Assembly (NCBI RefSeq): GCF_910589235.1
Contig: NW_025813617.1
Coordinates: forward strand, 54,144 to 118,143
Length of the DNA: 64,000 nt
Source: Vespa crabro
Lineage: Eukaryota > Arthropoda > Insecta > Hymenoptera > Vespidae
Reading direction: 5' to 3'
This document shows, piece by piece, positions 40,701-55,400 of the stretch (the first letter of the stretch is position 1; each line of letters begins with the position of its first letter). A program made the position numbers and the translations under genes. Under the pieces are notes generated by a model. The model saw nothing but the letters and a program-made list of their open reading frames with translations, made no database searches and was not told the DNA's origin.

Positions 40701-43680
40701 TCGATTGGTAACATTTTTCTAACTGTGGCACAAGTATTATTAAAGATTTCACGATTTTATCTTCGCATATACCGAAATTCGCGTATGTCGATTACGTTTT
40801 TCGACAATTATCATATGAAAACGCGTATTTAAACATAGTAAAAACGTTATATTCTTGTTATATTCTTCATTCTGCATCGATAGAATATAAAATCATTGAA
40901 ATTGAACGAGATTTCAAGTTTTCGTTTTTCGACGATACGCGTATATGAGCGAAAAATCGTATATACGATATGAAAGAATGTTAAAAACTTTGATTCCAAT
41001 ATAAAATAGATGTTTGATCTTATGAAATGCAATGTTCTGAATCGATTGGTAACATTTTTCTAACTGTGGCACAAGTATTATTAAAGATTTCACGATTTTA
41101 TCTTCGCATATACCGAAATTCGCGTATGTCGATTACGTTTTTCGACAATTATCATATGAAAACGCGTATTTAAACATAGTAAAAACGTTATATTCTTGTT
41201 ATATTCTTTATTCTGCATCGATAGAATATAAAATCATTGAAATTGAACGAGATTTCAAGTTTTCGTTTTTCGACGATACGCGTATATGAGCGAAAAATCG
41301 TATATACGATATGAAAGAATGTTAAAAACTTTGATTCCAATATAAAATAGATGTTTGATCTTATGAAATGCAATGTTCTGAATCGATTGGTAACATTTTT
41401 CTAACTGTGGCACAAGTATTATTAAAGATTTCACGATTTTATCTTCGCATATACCGAAATTCGCGTATGTCGATTAAGTTTTTCGACAATTATCATATGA
41501 AAACGCGTATTTAAACATAGTAAAAACGTTATATTCTTGTTATATTCTTTATTCTGCATCGATAGAATATAAAATCATTGAAATTGAACGAGATTTCAAC
41601 TTTTCGTTTTTCGACGATACGCGTATATGAGCGAAAAATCGTATATACGATATGAAAGAATGTTAAAAACTTTGATTCCAATATAAAATAGATGTTTGAT
41701 CTTATGAAATGCAATGTTCTGAATCGATTGGTAACATTTTTCTAACCGTGGCACAAGTATTATTAAAGATTTCACGATTTTATCTTCGCATATACCGAAA
41801 TTCGCGTATGTCGATTACGTTTTTCGACAATTATCATATGAAAACGCGTATTTAAACATAGTAAAAACGTTATATTCTTGTTATATTCTTTATTCTGCAT
41901 CGATAGAATATAAAATCATTGAAATTGAACGAGATTTCAAGTTTTCGTTTTTCGACGATACGCTTATATGAGCGAAAAATCGTATATACGATATGAAAGA
42001 ATGTTAAAAACTTTGATTCCAATATAAAATAGATGTTTGATCTTATGAAATGCAATGTTCTGAATCGATTGGTAACCTTTTTGCTAACTGTGGCACAAGT
42101 ATTATTAAAGATTTCACGATTTTATCTTCGCATATACCGAAATTCGCGTATGTCGATTACGTTTTTCGACAATTATCATATGAAAACGCGTATTTAAACA
42201 TAGTAAAAACGTTATATTCTTGTTATATTCTTTATTCTGCATCGATAGAATATAAAATCATTGAAATTGAACGAGATTTCAAGTTTTCGTTTTTCGACGA
42301 TACGCGTATATGAGCGAAAAATCGTATATACGATATGAAAGAATGTTAAAAACTTTGATTCCAATATAAAATAGATGTTTGATCTTATGAAATGCAATGT
42401 TCTGAATCGATTGGTAACATTTTTCTAACTGTGGCACAAGTATTATTAAAGATTTCACGGTTTTATCTTCGCATATACCGAAATTCGCGTATGTCGATTA
42501 CGTTTTTCGACAATTATCATATGAAAACGCGTATTTAAACATAGTAAAAACGTTATATTCTTGTTATATTCTTTATTCTGCATCGATAGAATATGAAATC
42601 ATTGAAATTGAACGAGATTTCAAGTTTTCGTTTTTCGACGATACGCGTATATGAGCGAAAAATCGTATATACGATATGAAAGAATGTTAAAAACTTTGAT
42701 TCCAATATAAAATAGATGTTTGATCTTATGAAATGCAATGTTCTGAATCGATTGGTAACATTTTTCTAACTGTGGCACAAGTATTATTAAAGATTTCACG
42801 ATTTTATCTTCGCATATACCGAAATTCGCGTATGTCGATTACGTTTTTCGACAATTATCATATGAAAACGCGTATTTAAACATAGTAAAAACGTTATATT
42901 CTTGTTATATTCTTTATTCTGCATCGATAGAATATAAAATCATTGAAATTGAACGAGATTTCAAGTTTTCGTTTTTCGACGATACGCGTATATGAGCGAA
43001 AAATCGTATATACGATATGAAAGAATGTTAAAAACTTTGATTCCAATATAAAATAGATGTTTGATCTTATGAAATGCAATGTTCTGAATCGATTGGTAAC
43101 ATTTTTCTAACTGTGGCACAAGTATTATTAAAGATTTCACGATTTTATCTTCGCATATACCGAAATTCGCGTATGTCGATTACGTTTTTCGACAATTATC
43201 ATATGAAAACGCGTATTTAAACATAGTAAAAACGTTATATTCTTGTTATATTCTTTATTCTGCATCGATAGAATATAAAATCATTGAAATTGAACGAGAT
43301 TTCAAGTTTTCGTTTTTCGACGATACGCGTATATGAGCGAAAAATCGTATATACGATATGAAAGAATGTTAAAAACTTTGATTCCAATATAAAATAGATG
43401 TTTGATCTTATGAAATGCAATGTTCTGAATCGATTGGTAACATTTTTCTAACTGTGGCACAAGTATTATTAAAGATTTCACGATTTTATCTTCGCATATA
43501 CCGAAATTCGCGTATGTCGATTACGTTTTTCGACAATTATCATATGAAAACGCGTATTTAAACATAGTAAAAACGTTATATTCTTGTTATATTCTTTATT
43601 CTGTATCGATAGAATATAAAATCATTGAAATTGAACGAGATTTCAAGTTTTCGTTTTTCGACGATACGCGTATATGAGCG
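37761..43680. repeat. Partial second copy of the 31.8-33.5 kb haplotype, then near-consensus monomers
   Basis: Markers at 38666, 39049, 39551, 40068 and 40280 each lie exactly 6,819 bp after 31847, 32230, 32732, 33249 and 33461. That is 20 monomers minus the 1-bp deletion near 38227 (GCGAAAATCG). The variant CGATATATTC then arrives one monomer earlier (40506) than in the left copy (34028). Several left-copy markers are absent here, so similarity is partial. A 1-bp insertion lies near 42077-42083 (CCTTTTTGCTAAC). The rest is close to consensus. Confidence 0.87.
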
Positions 43681-43689
43681 AAAAATCGT

Positions 43690-44610
43690 ATATACGATAT
43701 GAAAAAAATGTTAAAAACTTTGATTCCAATATAAAATAGATTGTTTGATCTTATGAAATGCAATGTTCTGAATCGATTGGTAACATTTTTCTAACTGTGG
43801 CACAAGTATTATTAAAGATTTCACGATTTTATCTTCGCATATACCGAAATTCGCGTATGTCGATTACGTTTTTCGACAATTATCATATGAAAACGCGTAT
43901 TTAAACATAGTAAAAACGTTATATTCTTGTTATATTCTTTATTCTGCATCGATAGAATATAAATCATTGAAATTGAACGAGATTTCAAGTTTTCGTTTTT
44001 CGACGATACGCGTATATGAGCGAAAAAATCGTATATACGATATGAAAGAATGTAATAACTTTGATTCCAATATAAAATAGATGTTTGATCTTATGAATGC
44101 AATGTTCTGAATCGATTGGTAACATTTTTCAAACTGTGGCACAAGTATTATTAAAGATTTCACGATTTTATCTTCGCATATACCGAAATTCGCGTATGTC
44201 GATTACGTTTTTCGACAATTATCATATGAAAACGCGTATTTAAACATAGTAAAAACGTTATATTCTTGTTATATTCTTTATTCTGCATCGATAGAATATA
44301 AAATCATTGAAATTGAACGAGATTTCAAGTTTTCGTTTTTCGACGATACGCGTATATGAGCGAAAAATCGTATATACGATATGAAAGAAATGTTAAAAAC
44401 TTGATTCCAATATAAAATAGATGGTTTGATCTTATGAAATGCAATGTTCTGAATCGATTGGTAACATTTTTCTAACTGTGGCACAAGTATTATTAAAGAT
44501 TTCACGATTTTATCTTCGCAATATACCGAAATTCGCGTATGTCGATTACGTTTTTCGACAATTATCATATGAAAACGCGTATTTAAACATAGTAAAAAAC
44601 GTTTATATTC
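43690..44610. repeat. Indel-dense monomers
   Basis: Within about 0.9 kb there are roughly twelve single-base length changes. They are an extra A near 43705, an extra T near 43741, a lost A near 43962, an extra A near 44027, a lost base near 44052, a lost A near 44096, an extra A near 44390 with a lost base near 44400, an extra G near 44424, an extra A near 44525, and extra A and T near 44598 and 44602. The net change is +4 bp, which accounts for the shift in phase between landmarks on either side. No other part of the window is like this. Confidence 0.9.
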
Positions 44611-47600
44611 TAGTTATATTCTTTATTCTGCATCGATAGAATATAAAATCATTGAAATTGAACGAGATTTCAAGTTTTCGTTTTTCGACGATACGCGTAT
44701 ATGAGCGAAAAATCGTATATACGATATGAAAGAATGTGAAAAACTTTGATTCCAATATAAAATAGATGTTTGATCTTATGAAATGCAATGTTCTGAATCG
44801 ATTGGTAACATTTTTCTAACTGTGGCACAAGTATTATTAAAGATTTCACGATTTTATCTTCGCATATACCGAAATTCGCGTATGTCGATTACGTTTTTCG
44901 ACAATTATCATATGAAAACGCGTATTTAAACATAGTAAAAACGTTATATTCTTGTTATATTCTTTATTCTGCATCGATAGAATATAAAATCATTGAAATT
45001 GAACGAGATTTCAAGTTTTCGTTTTTCGACGATACGCGTATATGATCGAAAAATCGTATATACGATATGAAAGAATGTTAAAAACTTTGATTCCAATATA
45101 AAATAGATGTTTGAACTTATGAAATGCAATGTTCTGAATCGATTGGTAACATTTTTCTAACTGTGGCACAAGTATTATTAAAGATTTCACGATTTTATCT
45201 TCGCATATACCGAAATTCGCGTATGTCGATTACGTTTTTCGACAATTATCATATGAAAACGCGTATTTAAACATAGTAAAAACGTTATATTCTTGTTATA
45301 TTCTTTATTCTGCATCGATAGAATATAAAATCATTGAAATTGAACGAGATTTCAAGTTTTCGTTTTTCGACGATACGCGTATATGAGCGAAAAAATCGTA
45401 TATACGATATGAAAGAATGTTAAAAACTTTGATTCCAATATAAAATAGATGTTTGATCTTATGAAATGCAATGTTCTGAATCGATTGGTAACATTTTTCT
45501 AACTGTGGCACAAGTATTATTAAAGATTTCACGATTTTATCTTCGCATATACCGAAATTCGCGTATGTCGATTACGTTTTTCGACAATTATCATATGAAA
45601 ACGCGTATTTAAACATAGTAAAAACGTAATATTCATGTTATATTCTTTATTCTGCATCGATAGAATATAAAATCATTGAAATTGAACGAGATTTCAAGTT
45701 TTCGTTTTTCGACGATACGCGTATATGAGCGTAAAATCGTATATACGATATGAAAGAATGTTAAAAACTTTGATTCCAATATAAAATAGATGTTTGATTT
45801 TATGAAATGCAATGTTCTGAATCGATTGGTAACATTTTTCTAACTGTGGCACAAGTATTATTAAAGATTTCACGATTTTATCTTCGCATATACCGAAATT
45901 CGCGTATGTCGATTACGTTTTTCGACAATTATCATATGAAAACGCGTATTTAAACATAGTAAAAACGTTATATTCTTGTTATATTCTTTATTCTGCATCG
46001 ATAGAATATAAAATCATTGAAATTGAACGAGATTTCAAGTTTTCGTTTTTCGACGATACGCGTATATGAGCGAAAAATCGTATATACGATATGAAAGAAT
46101 GTTAAAAACTTTGATTCCAATATAAAATAGATGTTTGATCTTATGAAATGTAATGTTCTGAATCGATTGGTAACATTTTTCTAACTGTGGCACAAGTATT
46201 ATTAAAGATTTCACGATTTTATCTTCGCATATACCGAAATTCGCGTATGTCGATTACGTTTTTCGACAATTATCATATGAAAACGCGTATTTAAACATAG
46301 TAAAAACGTTATATTCTTGTTATATTCTTTATTCTGCATCGATAGAATATAAAATCATTGAAATTGAACGAGATTTCAAGTTTTCGTTTTTCGACGATAC
46401 GCGTATATGAGCGAAAAATCGTATATACGATATGAAAGAATGTTAAAAACTTTGATTCCAATATAAAATAGATGTTTGATTTTATGAAATGCAATGTTCT
46501 GAATCGATTGGTAACATTTTTCTAACTGTGGTACAAGTATTATTAACGATTTCACGATTTTATCTTCGCATATACCGAAATTCGCGTATGTCGATTACGT
46601 TTTTCGACAATTATCATATGAAAACGCGTATTTAAACATAGTAAAAACGTTATATTCTTGTTATATTCTTTATTCTGCATCGATAGAATATAAAATCATT
46701 GATATTGAACGAGATTTCAAGTTTTCGTTTTTCGATGATACGCGTATATGAGCGAAAAATCGTATATACGATATAAAAGAATGTTAAAAACTTTGATTCC
46801 AATATAAAATAGATGTTTGATCTTATGAAATGCAATGTTCTGAATCGATTGGTAACATTTTTCTAACTGTGGCACAAGTATTATTAAAGATTTCACGATT
46901 TTATCTTCGCATATACCGAAATTTGCGTTTGTCGATTTCGTTTTTCGACAATTATCATATGAAAACGCGTATTTAAACATAGTAAAAACGTTATATTCTT
47001 GTTATATTCTTTATTCTGCATCGATAGAATATAAAATCATTGAAATTGAACGAGATTTCAAGTTTTCGTTTTTCGTCGATACGCGTATATGAGCGAGAAA
47101 TCGTATATACGATATGAAAGAATGTGAAAAACTTTGATTCCAATATAAAATAGATGTTTGATCTTATGAAATGCAATGTTCTGAATCGATTGGTAACATT
47201 TTTCTAACTTTGGCACAAGTATTATTAAAGATTTCACGATTTTATCTTCGCATATACCGAAATTCGCGTATGTCGATTACGTTTTTCGACAATTATCATA
47301 TGAAAACGCGTATTTAAACATAGTAAAAAACGTTATATTCTTGTTATATTCTTTATTCTGCATCGATAGAATATAAAATCATTGAAATTGAACGAGATTT
47401 CAAGTTTTCGTTTTTCGACGATACGCGTATATGATCGAAAAATCGTATATACGATATGAAAGAATGTTAAAAACTTTGATTCCAATATAAAATAGATGTT
47501 TGATCTTATGAAATGCAATGTTCTGAATCGATTGGTAACATTTTTCTAACTGTGGCACAAGTATTATTAAAGATTTCACGATTTTATCTTCGCATATACC

Positions 47601-50600
47601 GAAATTCGCGTATGTCGATTACGTTTTTCGACAATTATCATATGAAAACGCGTATTTAAACATAGTAAAAACGTTATATTCTTGTTATATTCTTTATTCT
47701 GCATCGATAGAATATAAAATCATTGAAATTGAACGAGATTTCAAGTTTTCGTATTTCGACGATACGCGTATATGAGCGAAAAATCGTATATACGATATGA
47801 AAGAATGTTAAAAACTTTGATTCCAATATAAAATAGATGTTTGATCTTATGAAATGCAATGTTCTGAATCGATTGGTAACATTTTTCTAACTGTGGCACA
47901 AGTATTATTAAAGATTTCACGATTTTATCTTCGCATATACCGAAATTCGCGTATGTCGATTACGTTTTTTCGACAATTATCATATGAAAACGCGTATTTA
48001 AACATAGTAAAAACGTTATATTCTTGTTATATTCTTTATTCTGCATCGATAGTATATAAAATCATTGAAATTGAACGAGATTTCAAGTTTTCGTTTTTCG
48101 ACGATACACGTATATGAGCGAAAAATCGTATATACGATATGAAAGAATGTTAAAAACTTTGATTCCAATATAAAATAGATGTTTGATCTTATGAAATGCA
48201 ATGTTCTGAATCAATTGGTAACATTTTTCTAACTGTGGCACAAGTATTATTAAAGATTTCACGATTTTATCTTCGCATATACCGAAATTCGCGTATGTCG
48301 ATTACGTTTTTCGACAATTATCATATGAAAACGCGTATTTAAACATAGTAAAAACGTTATATTCTTGTTATATTCTTTATTCTGCATCGATAGAATATAA
48401 AATCATTGAAATTGAACGAGATTTCAAGATTTCGTTTTTCGACGATACGCGTATACGAGCGAAAAATCGTATATACGATATGAAAGAATGTTAAAAACTT
48501 TGATTCCAATATAAAATAGATGTTTGATCTTATGAAATGCAATGTTTTGAATCGATTGGTAACATTTTTCTAACTGTGGCACAAGTATTATTAAAGATTT
48601 CACGATTTTATCTTCGCATATACCGAAATTCGCGTATGTCGATTACGTTTTTTCGACAATTATCATATGAAAACGCGTATTTAAACATAGTAAAAACGTT
48701 ATTTTCTTGTTATATTCTTTATTCTGCATCGACAGAATATAAAATCATTGAAATTGAACGAGATTTCAAGTTTTCGTTTTTCGACGATACGCGTATATGA
48801 GCGAAAAATCGTATATACGATATGAAAGAATGTTAAAAACTTTGATTCCAATATAAAATAGTTGTTTGATCTTATGAAATGCAATGTTCTGAATCGATTG
48901 GTAACATTTTTCTAACTGTGGCACAAGTATTATTAAAGATTTCACGATTTTATCTTCGCATATACCGAAATTCGCGTATGTCGATTACGTTTTTCGACAA
49001 TTATCATATGAAAACGCGTATTTAAACATAGTAAAAACGTTATATTCTTGTTATATTCTTTATTCTGCATCGATAGAATATAAAATCATTGAAATTGAAC
49101 GAGATTTCAAGATTTCGTTTTTCGACGATACGCGTATACGAGCGAAAAATCGTATATACGATATGAAAGAATGTTAAAAACTTTGATTCCAATATAAAAT
49201 AGATGTTTGATCTTATGAAATGCAATGTTTTGAATCGATTGGTAACATTTTTCTAACTGTGGCACAAGTATTATTAAAGATTTCACGATTTTATCTTCGC
49301 ATATACCGAAATTCGCGTATGTCGATTACGTTTTTCGACAATTATCATATGAAAACGCGTATTTAAACATAGTAAAAACGTTATTTTCTTGTTATATTCT
49401 TTATTCTGCATCGACAGAATATAAAATCATTGAAATTGAACGAGATTTCAAGTTTTCGTTTTTCGACGATACGCGTATATGAGCGAAAAATCGTATATAC
49501 GATATGAAAGAATGTTAAAAAACTTTGATTCCAATATAAAATAGTTGTTTGATCTTATGAAATGCAATGTTCTGAATCGATTGGTAACATTTTTCTAACT
49601 GTGGCACAAGTATTATTAAAGATTTCACGATTTTATCTTCGCATATACCGAAATTCGCGTATGTCGATTACGTTTTTCGAAAATTATCATATGTAAACGC
49701 GTATTTAAACATAGTAAAAAACGTTATATTCTTGTTATATTCTTTATTCTGCATCGATAGAATATAAAATCATTGAAATTGAACGAGATTTCAAGTTTTC
49801 GTTTTTCGACGATACGCGTATATGAGCGAAAAATCGTATATACGATATGAAAGAATGTTAAAAACTTTGATTCCAATATAAAATAGATGTTTGATCTTAT
49901 GAAATGCAATGTTCTGAATCGATTGGTAACATTTTTCTAACTGTGGCACAAGTATTATTAAAGATTTCACGATTTTATCTTCGCATATACCGAAATTCGC
50001 GTATGTCGATTACGTTTTTCGACAATTATCATATGAAAACGCGTATTTAAACATAGTAAAAACGTTATATTCTTGTTATATTCTTTATTCTGCATCGATA
50101 GAATATAAAATCATTGAAATTGAACGAGATTTCAAGTTTTCGTTTTTCGACGATACGCGTATATGAGCGAAAAATCGTATATACGATATGAAAGAATGTT
50201 AAAAACTTTGATTCCAATATAAAATAGATGTTTGATCTTATGAAATGCAATGTTCTGAATCGATTGGTAACATTTTCTAACTGTGGCACAAGTATTATTA
50301 AAGATTTCACGATTTTATCTTCGCATATACCGAAATTCGCGTATGTCGATTACGTTTTTCGACAATTATCATATGAAAACGCGTATTTAAACATAGTAAA
50401 AACGTTATATTCTTGTTATATTCTTTATTCTGCATCGATAGAATATAAAATCATTGAAATTGAACGAGATTTCAAGTTTTCGTTTTTCGACGATACGCGT
50501 ATATGAGCGAAAAATCGTATATACGATATGAAAGAATGTTAAAAACTTTGATTCCAATATAAAATAGATGTTTGATCTTATGAAATGCAATGTTCTGAAT

Positions 50601-52450
50601 CGATTGGTAACATTTTTCTAACTGTGGCACAAGTATTATTAAAGATTTCACGATTTTATCTTCGCATATACCGAAATTCGCGTATGTCGATTACGTTTTT
50701 CGACAATTATCATATGAAAACGCGTATTTAAACATAGTAAAAACGTTATATTCTTGTTATATTCTTTATTCTGCATCGATAGAATATAAAATCATTGAAA
50801 TTGAACGAGATTTCAAGTTTTCGTTTTTCGACGATACGAGTATACGAGCGAAAAATCGTATATACGATATGAAAGAATGTTAAAAACTTTGATTCCAATA
50901 TAAAATAGATGTTTGATCTTATGAAATGCAATGTTTTGAATCGATTGGTAACATTTTTCTAACTGTGGCACAAGTATTATTAAAGATTTCACGATTTTAT
51001 CTTCGCATATACCGAAATTCGCGTATGTCGATTACGTTTTTCGACAATTATCATATGAAAACGCGTATTTAAACATAGTAAAAACGTTATATTCTTGTTA
51101 TATTCTTTATTCTGCATTGACAGAATATAAAATCATTGAAATTGAACGAGATTTCAAGTTTTCGTTTTTCGACGATACGCGTATATGAGCGAAAAATCGT
51201 ATATACGATATGAAAGAATGTTAAAAACTTTGATTCCAATATAAAATAGTTGTTTGATCTTATGAAATGCAATGTTCTGAATCGATTGGTAACATTTTTC
51301 TATCTGTGGCACAAGTATTATTAAAGATTTCACGTTTTTATCTTCGCATATACCGAAATTCGCGTATGTCGATTACGTTTTTCGACAATTATCATATGAA
51401 AACGCGTATTTAAACATAGTAAAAACGTTATATTCTTGTTATATTCTTTATTCTGCATCGATAGAATATAAAATCATTGAAATTGAACGAGATTTCAAGT
51501 TTTCGTTTTTCGACGATACGCGTATATGAGCGAAAAATCGTATATACGATATGAAAGAATGTTAAAAACTTTGATTCCAATATAAAATAGATGTTTGATC
51601 TTATGAAATGCAATGTTCTGAATCGATTGGTAACATTTTTCTAACTGTGGCACAAGTATTATTAAAGATTTCACGATTTTATCTTCGCATATACCGAAAT
51701 TCGCGTATGTCGATTACGTTTTTCGACAATTATCATATGAAAACGCGTATTTAAACATAGTAAAAACGTTATATTCTTGTTATATTCTTTATTCTGCATC
51801 GATAGAATATAAAATCATTGAAATTGAACGAGATTTCAAGTTTTCGTTTTTCGACGATACGCGTATATGAGCGAAAAATCGTATATACGATATGAAAGAA
51901 TGTTAAAAACTTTGATTCCAATATAAAATAGATGTTTTATCTTATGAAATGCAATGTTCTGAATCGATTGGTAACATTTTTCTAACTGTGGCACAAGTAT
52001 TATTAAAGATTTCACGATTTTATCTTCGCATATACCGAAATTCGCGTATGTCGATTACGTTTTTCGACAATTATCATATGAAAACGCGTATTTAAACATA
52101 GTAAAAACGTTATATTCTTGTTATATTCTTTATTCTGCATCGATAGAATATAAAATCATTGAAATTGAACGAGATTTCAAGTTTTCGTTTTTCGACGCTA
52201 CGCGAATATGAGCGAAAAATCGTATATACGATATGAAAGAATGATAAAAACTTTGATTCCAATATAAAATAGATGTTTGATCTTATGAAATGCAATGTTC
52301 TGAATCGATTGGTAACATTTTTCTAACTGTGGCACAAGTATTATTAAAGATTTCACGATTTTATCTTCGCATATACCGAAATTCGCGTATGTCGATTACG
52401 TTTTTCGACAATTATCATATGAAAACGCGTATTTAAACATAGTAAAAACG
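44611..52450. repeat. Right-hand array, homopolymer-length variants and mobile two-monomer module
   Basis: Single-base indels occur near 45391, 47331, 47970, 48650, 49516, 49720 and 50270, mostly in runs of A or T. A two-monomer module is recognised by GTATACGAG in the first monomer and GACAGAAT plus AGTTGTTT in the second. It occurs at 48456/48733, 49139/49415 and 50845/51121. The first two copies are adjacent and also share CAAGATTTCG, TGTTTTGAATC and TTATTTTCTT, forming a 683-bp tandem dimer. Confidence 0.87.
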
Positions 52451-55400
52451 TTATATTCTTGTTATATTCTTTATTCTGCATCGATAGAATATAAAATCAT
52501 TGAAATTGAACGAGATTTCAAGTTTTCGTTTTTCGACGATACGCGTATATGATCGAAAAATCGTATATACGATATGAAAGAATGTTAAAAACTTTGATTC
52601 CAATATAAAATAGATGTTTGATCTTATGAAATGCAATGTTCTGAATCGATTGGTAACATTTTTCTAACTGTGGCACAAGTATTATTAAAGATTTCACGAT
52701 TTTATCTTCGCATATACCGAAATTCGCGTATGTCGATTACGTTTTTCGACAATTATCATATGAAAACGCGTATTTAAACATAGTAAAAACGTTATATTCT
52801 TGTTATATTCTTTATTCTGCATCGATAGAATATAAAATCATTGAAATTGAACGAGATTTCAAGTTTTCGTTTTTCGACGATACGCGTATATGAGCGAAAA
52901 ATCGTATATACGATATGAAAGAATGTTAATAACTTTGATTCCAATATAAAATAGATGTTTGATCTTATGAAATGCAATGTTCTGAATCGATTGGTAACAT
53001 TTTTCTAACTGTGGCACAAGTATTATTAAAGATTTCACGATTTTATCTTCGCATATACCGAAATTCGCGTATGTCGATTACGTTTTTCGACAATTATCAT
53101 ATGAAAACGCGTATTTAAACATAGTAAAAACGTTATATTCTTGTTATATTCTTTATTCTGCATCGATAGAATATAAAATCATTGAAATTGAACGAGATTT
53201 CAAGTTTTCGTTTTTCGACGATACGCGTATATGAGCGAAAAATCGTATATACGATATGAAAGAATGTTAAAAACTTTGATTCCAATATAAAATAGATGTT
53301 TGATCTTATGAAATGCAATGTTCTGAATCGATTGGTAACATTTTTCTAACTGTGGCACAAGTATTATTAAAGATTTCACGATTTTATCTTCGCATATACC
53401 GAAATTCGCGTATGTCGATTACGTTTTTCGACAATTATCATATGAAAACGCGCATTTAAACATAGTAAAAACGTTATATTCTTGTTATATTCTTTATTCT
53501 GCATCGATAGAATATAAAATCATTGAAATTGAACGAGATTTCAAGTTTTCGTTTTTCGACGATACGCGTATACGAGCGAAAAATCGTATATACGATATGA
53601 AAGAATGTTAAAAACTTTGATTCCAATATAAAATAGATGTTTGATCTTATGAAATGCAATGTTCTGAATCGATTGGTAACATTTTTCTAACTGTGGCACA
53701 AGTATTATTAAAGATTTCACGATTTTATCTTCGCATATACCGAAATTCGCGTATGTCGATTACGTTTTTCGACAATTATCATATGAAAACGCGTATTTAA
53801 ACATAGTAAAAACGTTATATTCTTGTTATATTCTTTATTCTGCATCGACAGAATATAAAATCATTGAAATTGAACGAGATTTCAAGTTTTCGTTTTTCGA
53901 CGATACGCGTATATGAGCGAAAAATCGTATATACGATATGAAAGAATGTTAAAAACTTTGATTCCAATATAAAATAGTTGTTTGATCTTATGAAATGCAA
54001 TGTTCTGAATCGATTGGTAACATTTTTCTAACTGTGGCACAAGTATTATTAAAGATTTCACGATTTTATCTTCGCATATACCGAAATTCGCGTATGTCGA
54101 TTACGTTTTTCGACAATTATCATATGAAAACGCGTATTTAAACATAGTAAAAACGTTATATTCTTGTTATATTCTTTATTCTGCATCGATAGAATATAAA
54201 ATCATTGAAATTGAACGAGATTTCAAGTTTTCGTTTTTCGACGATACGCGTATATGATCGAAAAATCGTATATACGATATGAAAGAATGTTAAAAACTTT
54301 GATTCCAATATAAAATAGATGTTTGATCTTATGAAATGCAATGTTCTGAATCGATTGGTAACATTTTTCTAACTGTGGCACAAGTATTATTAAAGATTTC
54401 ACGATTTTATCTTCGCATATACCGAAATTCGCGTATGTCGATTACGTTTTTCGACAATTATCATATGAAAACGCGTATTTAAACATAGTAAAAACGTTAT
54501 ATTCTTGTTATATTCTTTATTCTGCATCGATAGAATATAAAATCATTGAAATTGAACGAGATTTCAAGTTTTCGTTTTTCGACGATACGCGTATATGAGC
54601 GAAAAATCGTATATACGATATGAAAGAATGTTAATAACTTTGATTCCAATATAAAATAGATGTTTGATCTTATGAAATGCAATGTTCTGAATCGATTGGT
54701 AACATTTTTCTAACTGTGGCACAAGTATTATTAAAGATTTCACGATTTTATCTTCGCATATACCGAAATTCGCGTATGTCGATTACGTTTTTCGACAATT
54801 ATCATATGAAAACGCGTATTTAAACATAGTAAAAACGTTATATTCTTGTTATATTCTTTATTCTGCATCGATAGAATATAAAATCATTGAAATTGAACGA
54901 GATTTCAAGTTTTCGTTTTTCGACGATACGCGTATATGAGCGAAAAATCGTATATACGATATGAAAGAATGTTAATAACTTTGATTCCAATATAAAATAG
55001 ATGTTTGATCTTATGAAATGCAATGTTCTGAATCGATTGGTAACATTTTTCTAACTGTGGCACAAGTATTATTAAAGATTTCACGATTTTATCTTCGCAT
55101 ATACCGAAATTCGCGTATGTCGATTACGTTTTTTCGACAATTATCATATGAAAACGCGTATTTAAACATAGTAAAAACGTTATATTCTTGTTATATTCTT
55201 TATTCTGCATCGATAGAATATAAAATCATTGAAATTGAACGAGATTTCAAGTTTTCGTTTTTCGACGATACGCGTATATGAGCGAAAAATCGTATATACG
55301 ATATGAAAGAATGTTAAAAACTTTGATTCCAATATAAAATAGATGTTTGATCTTATGAAATGCAATGTTCTGAATCGATTGGTAACATTTTTCTAACTGT

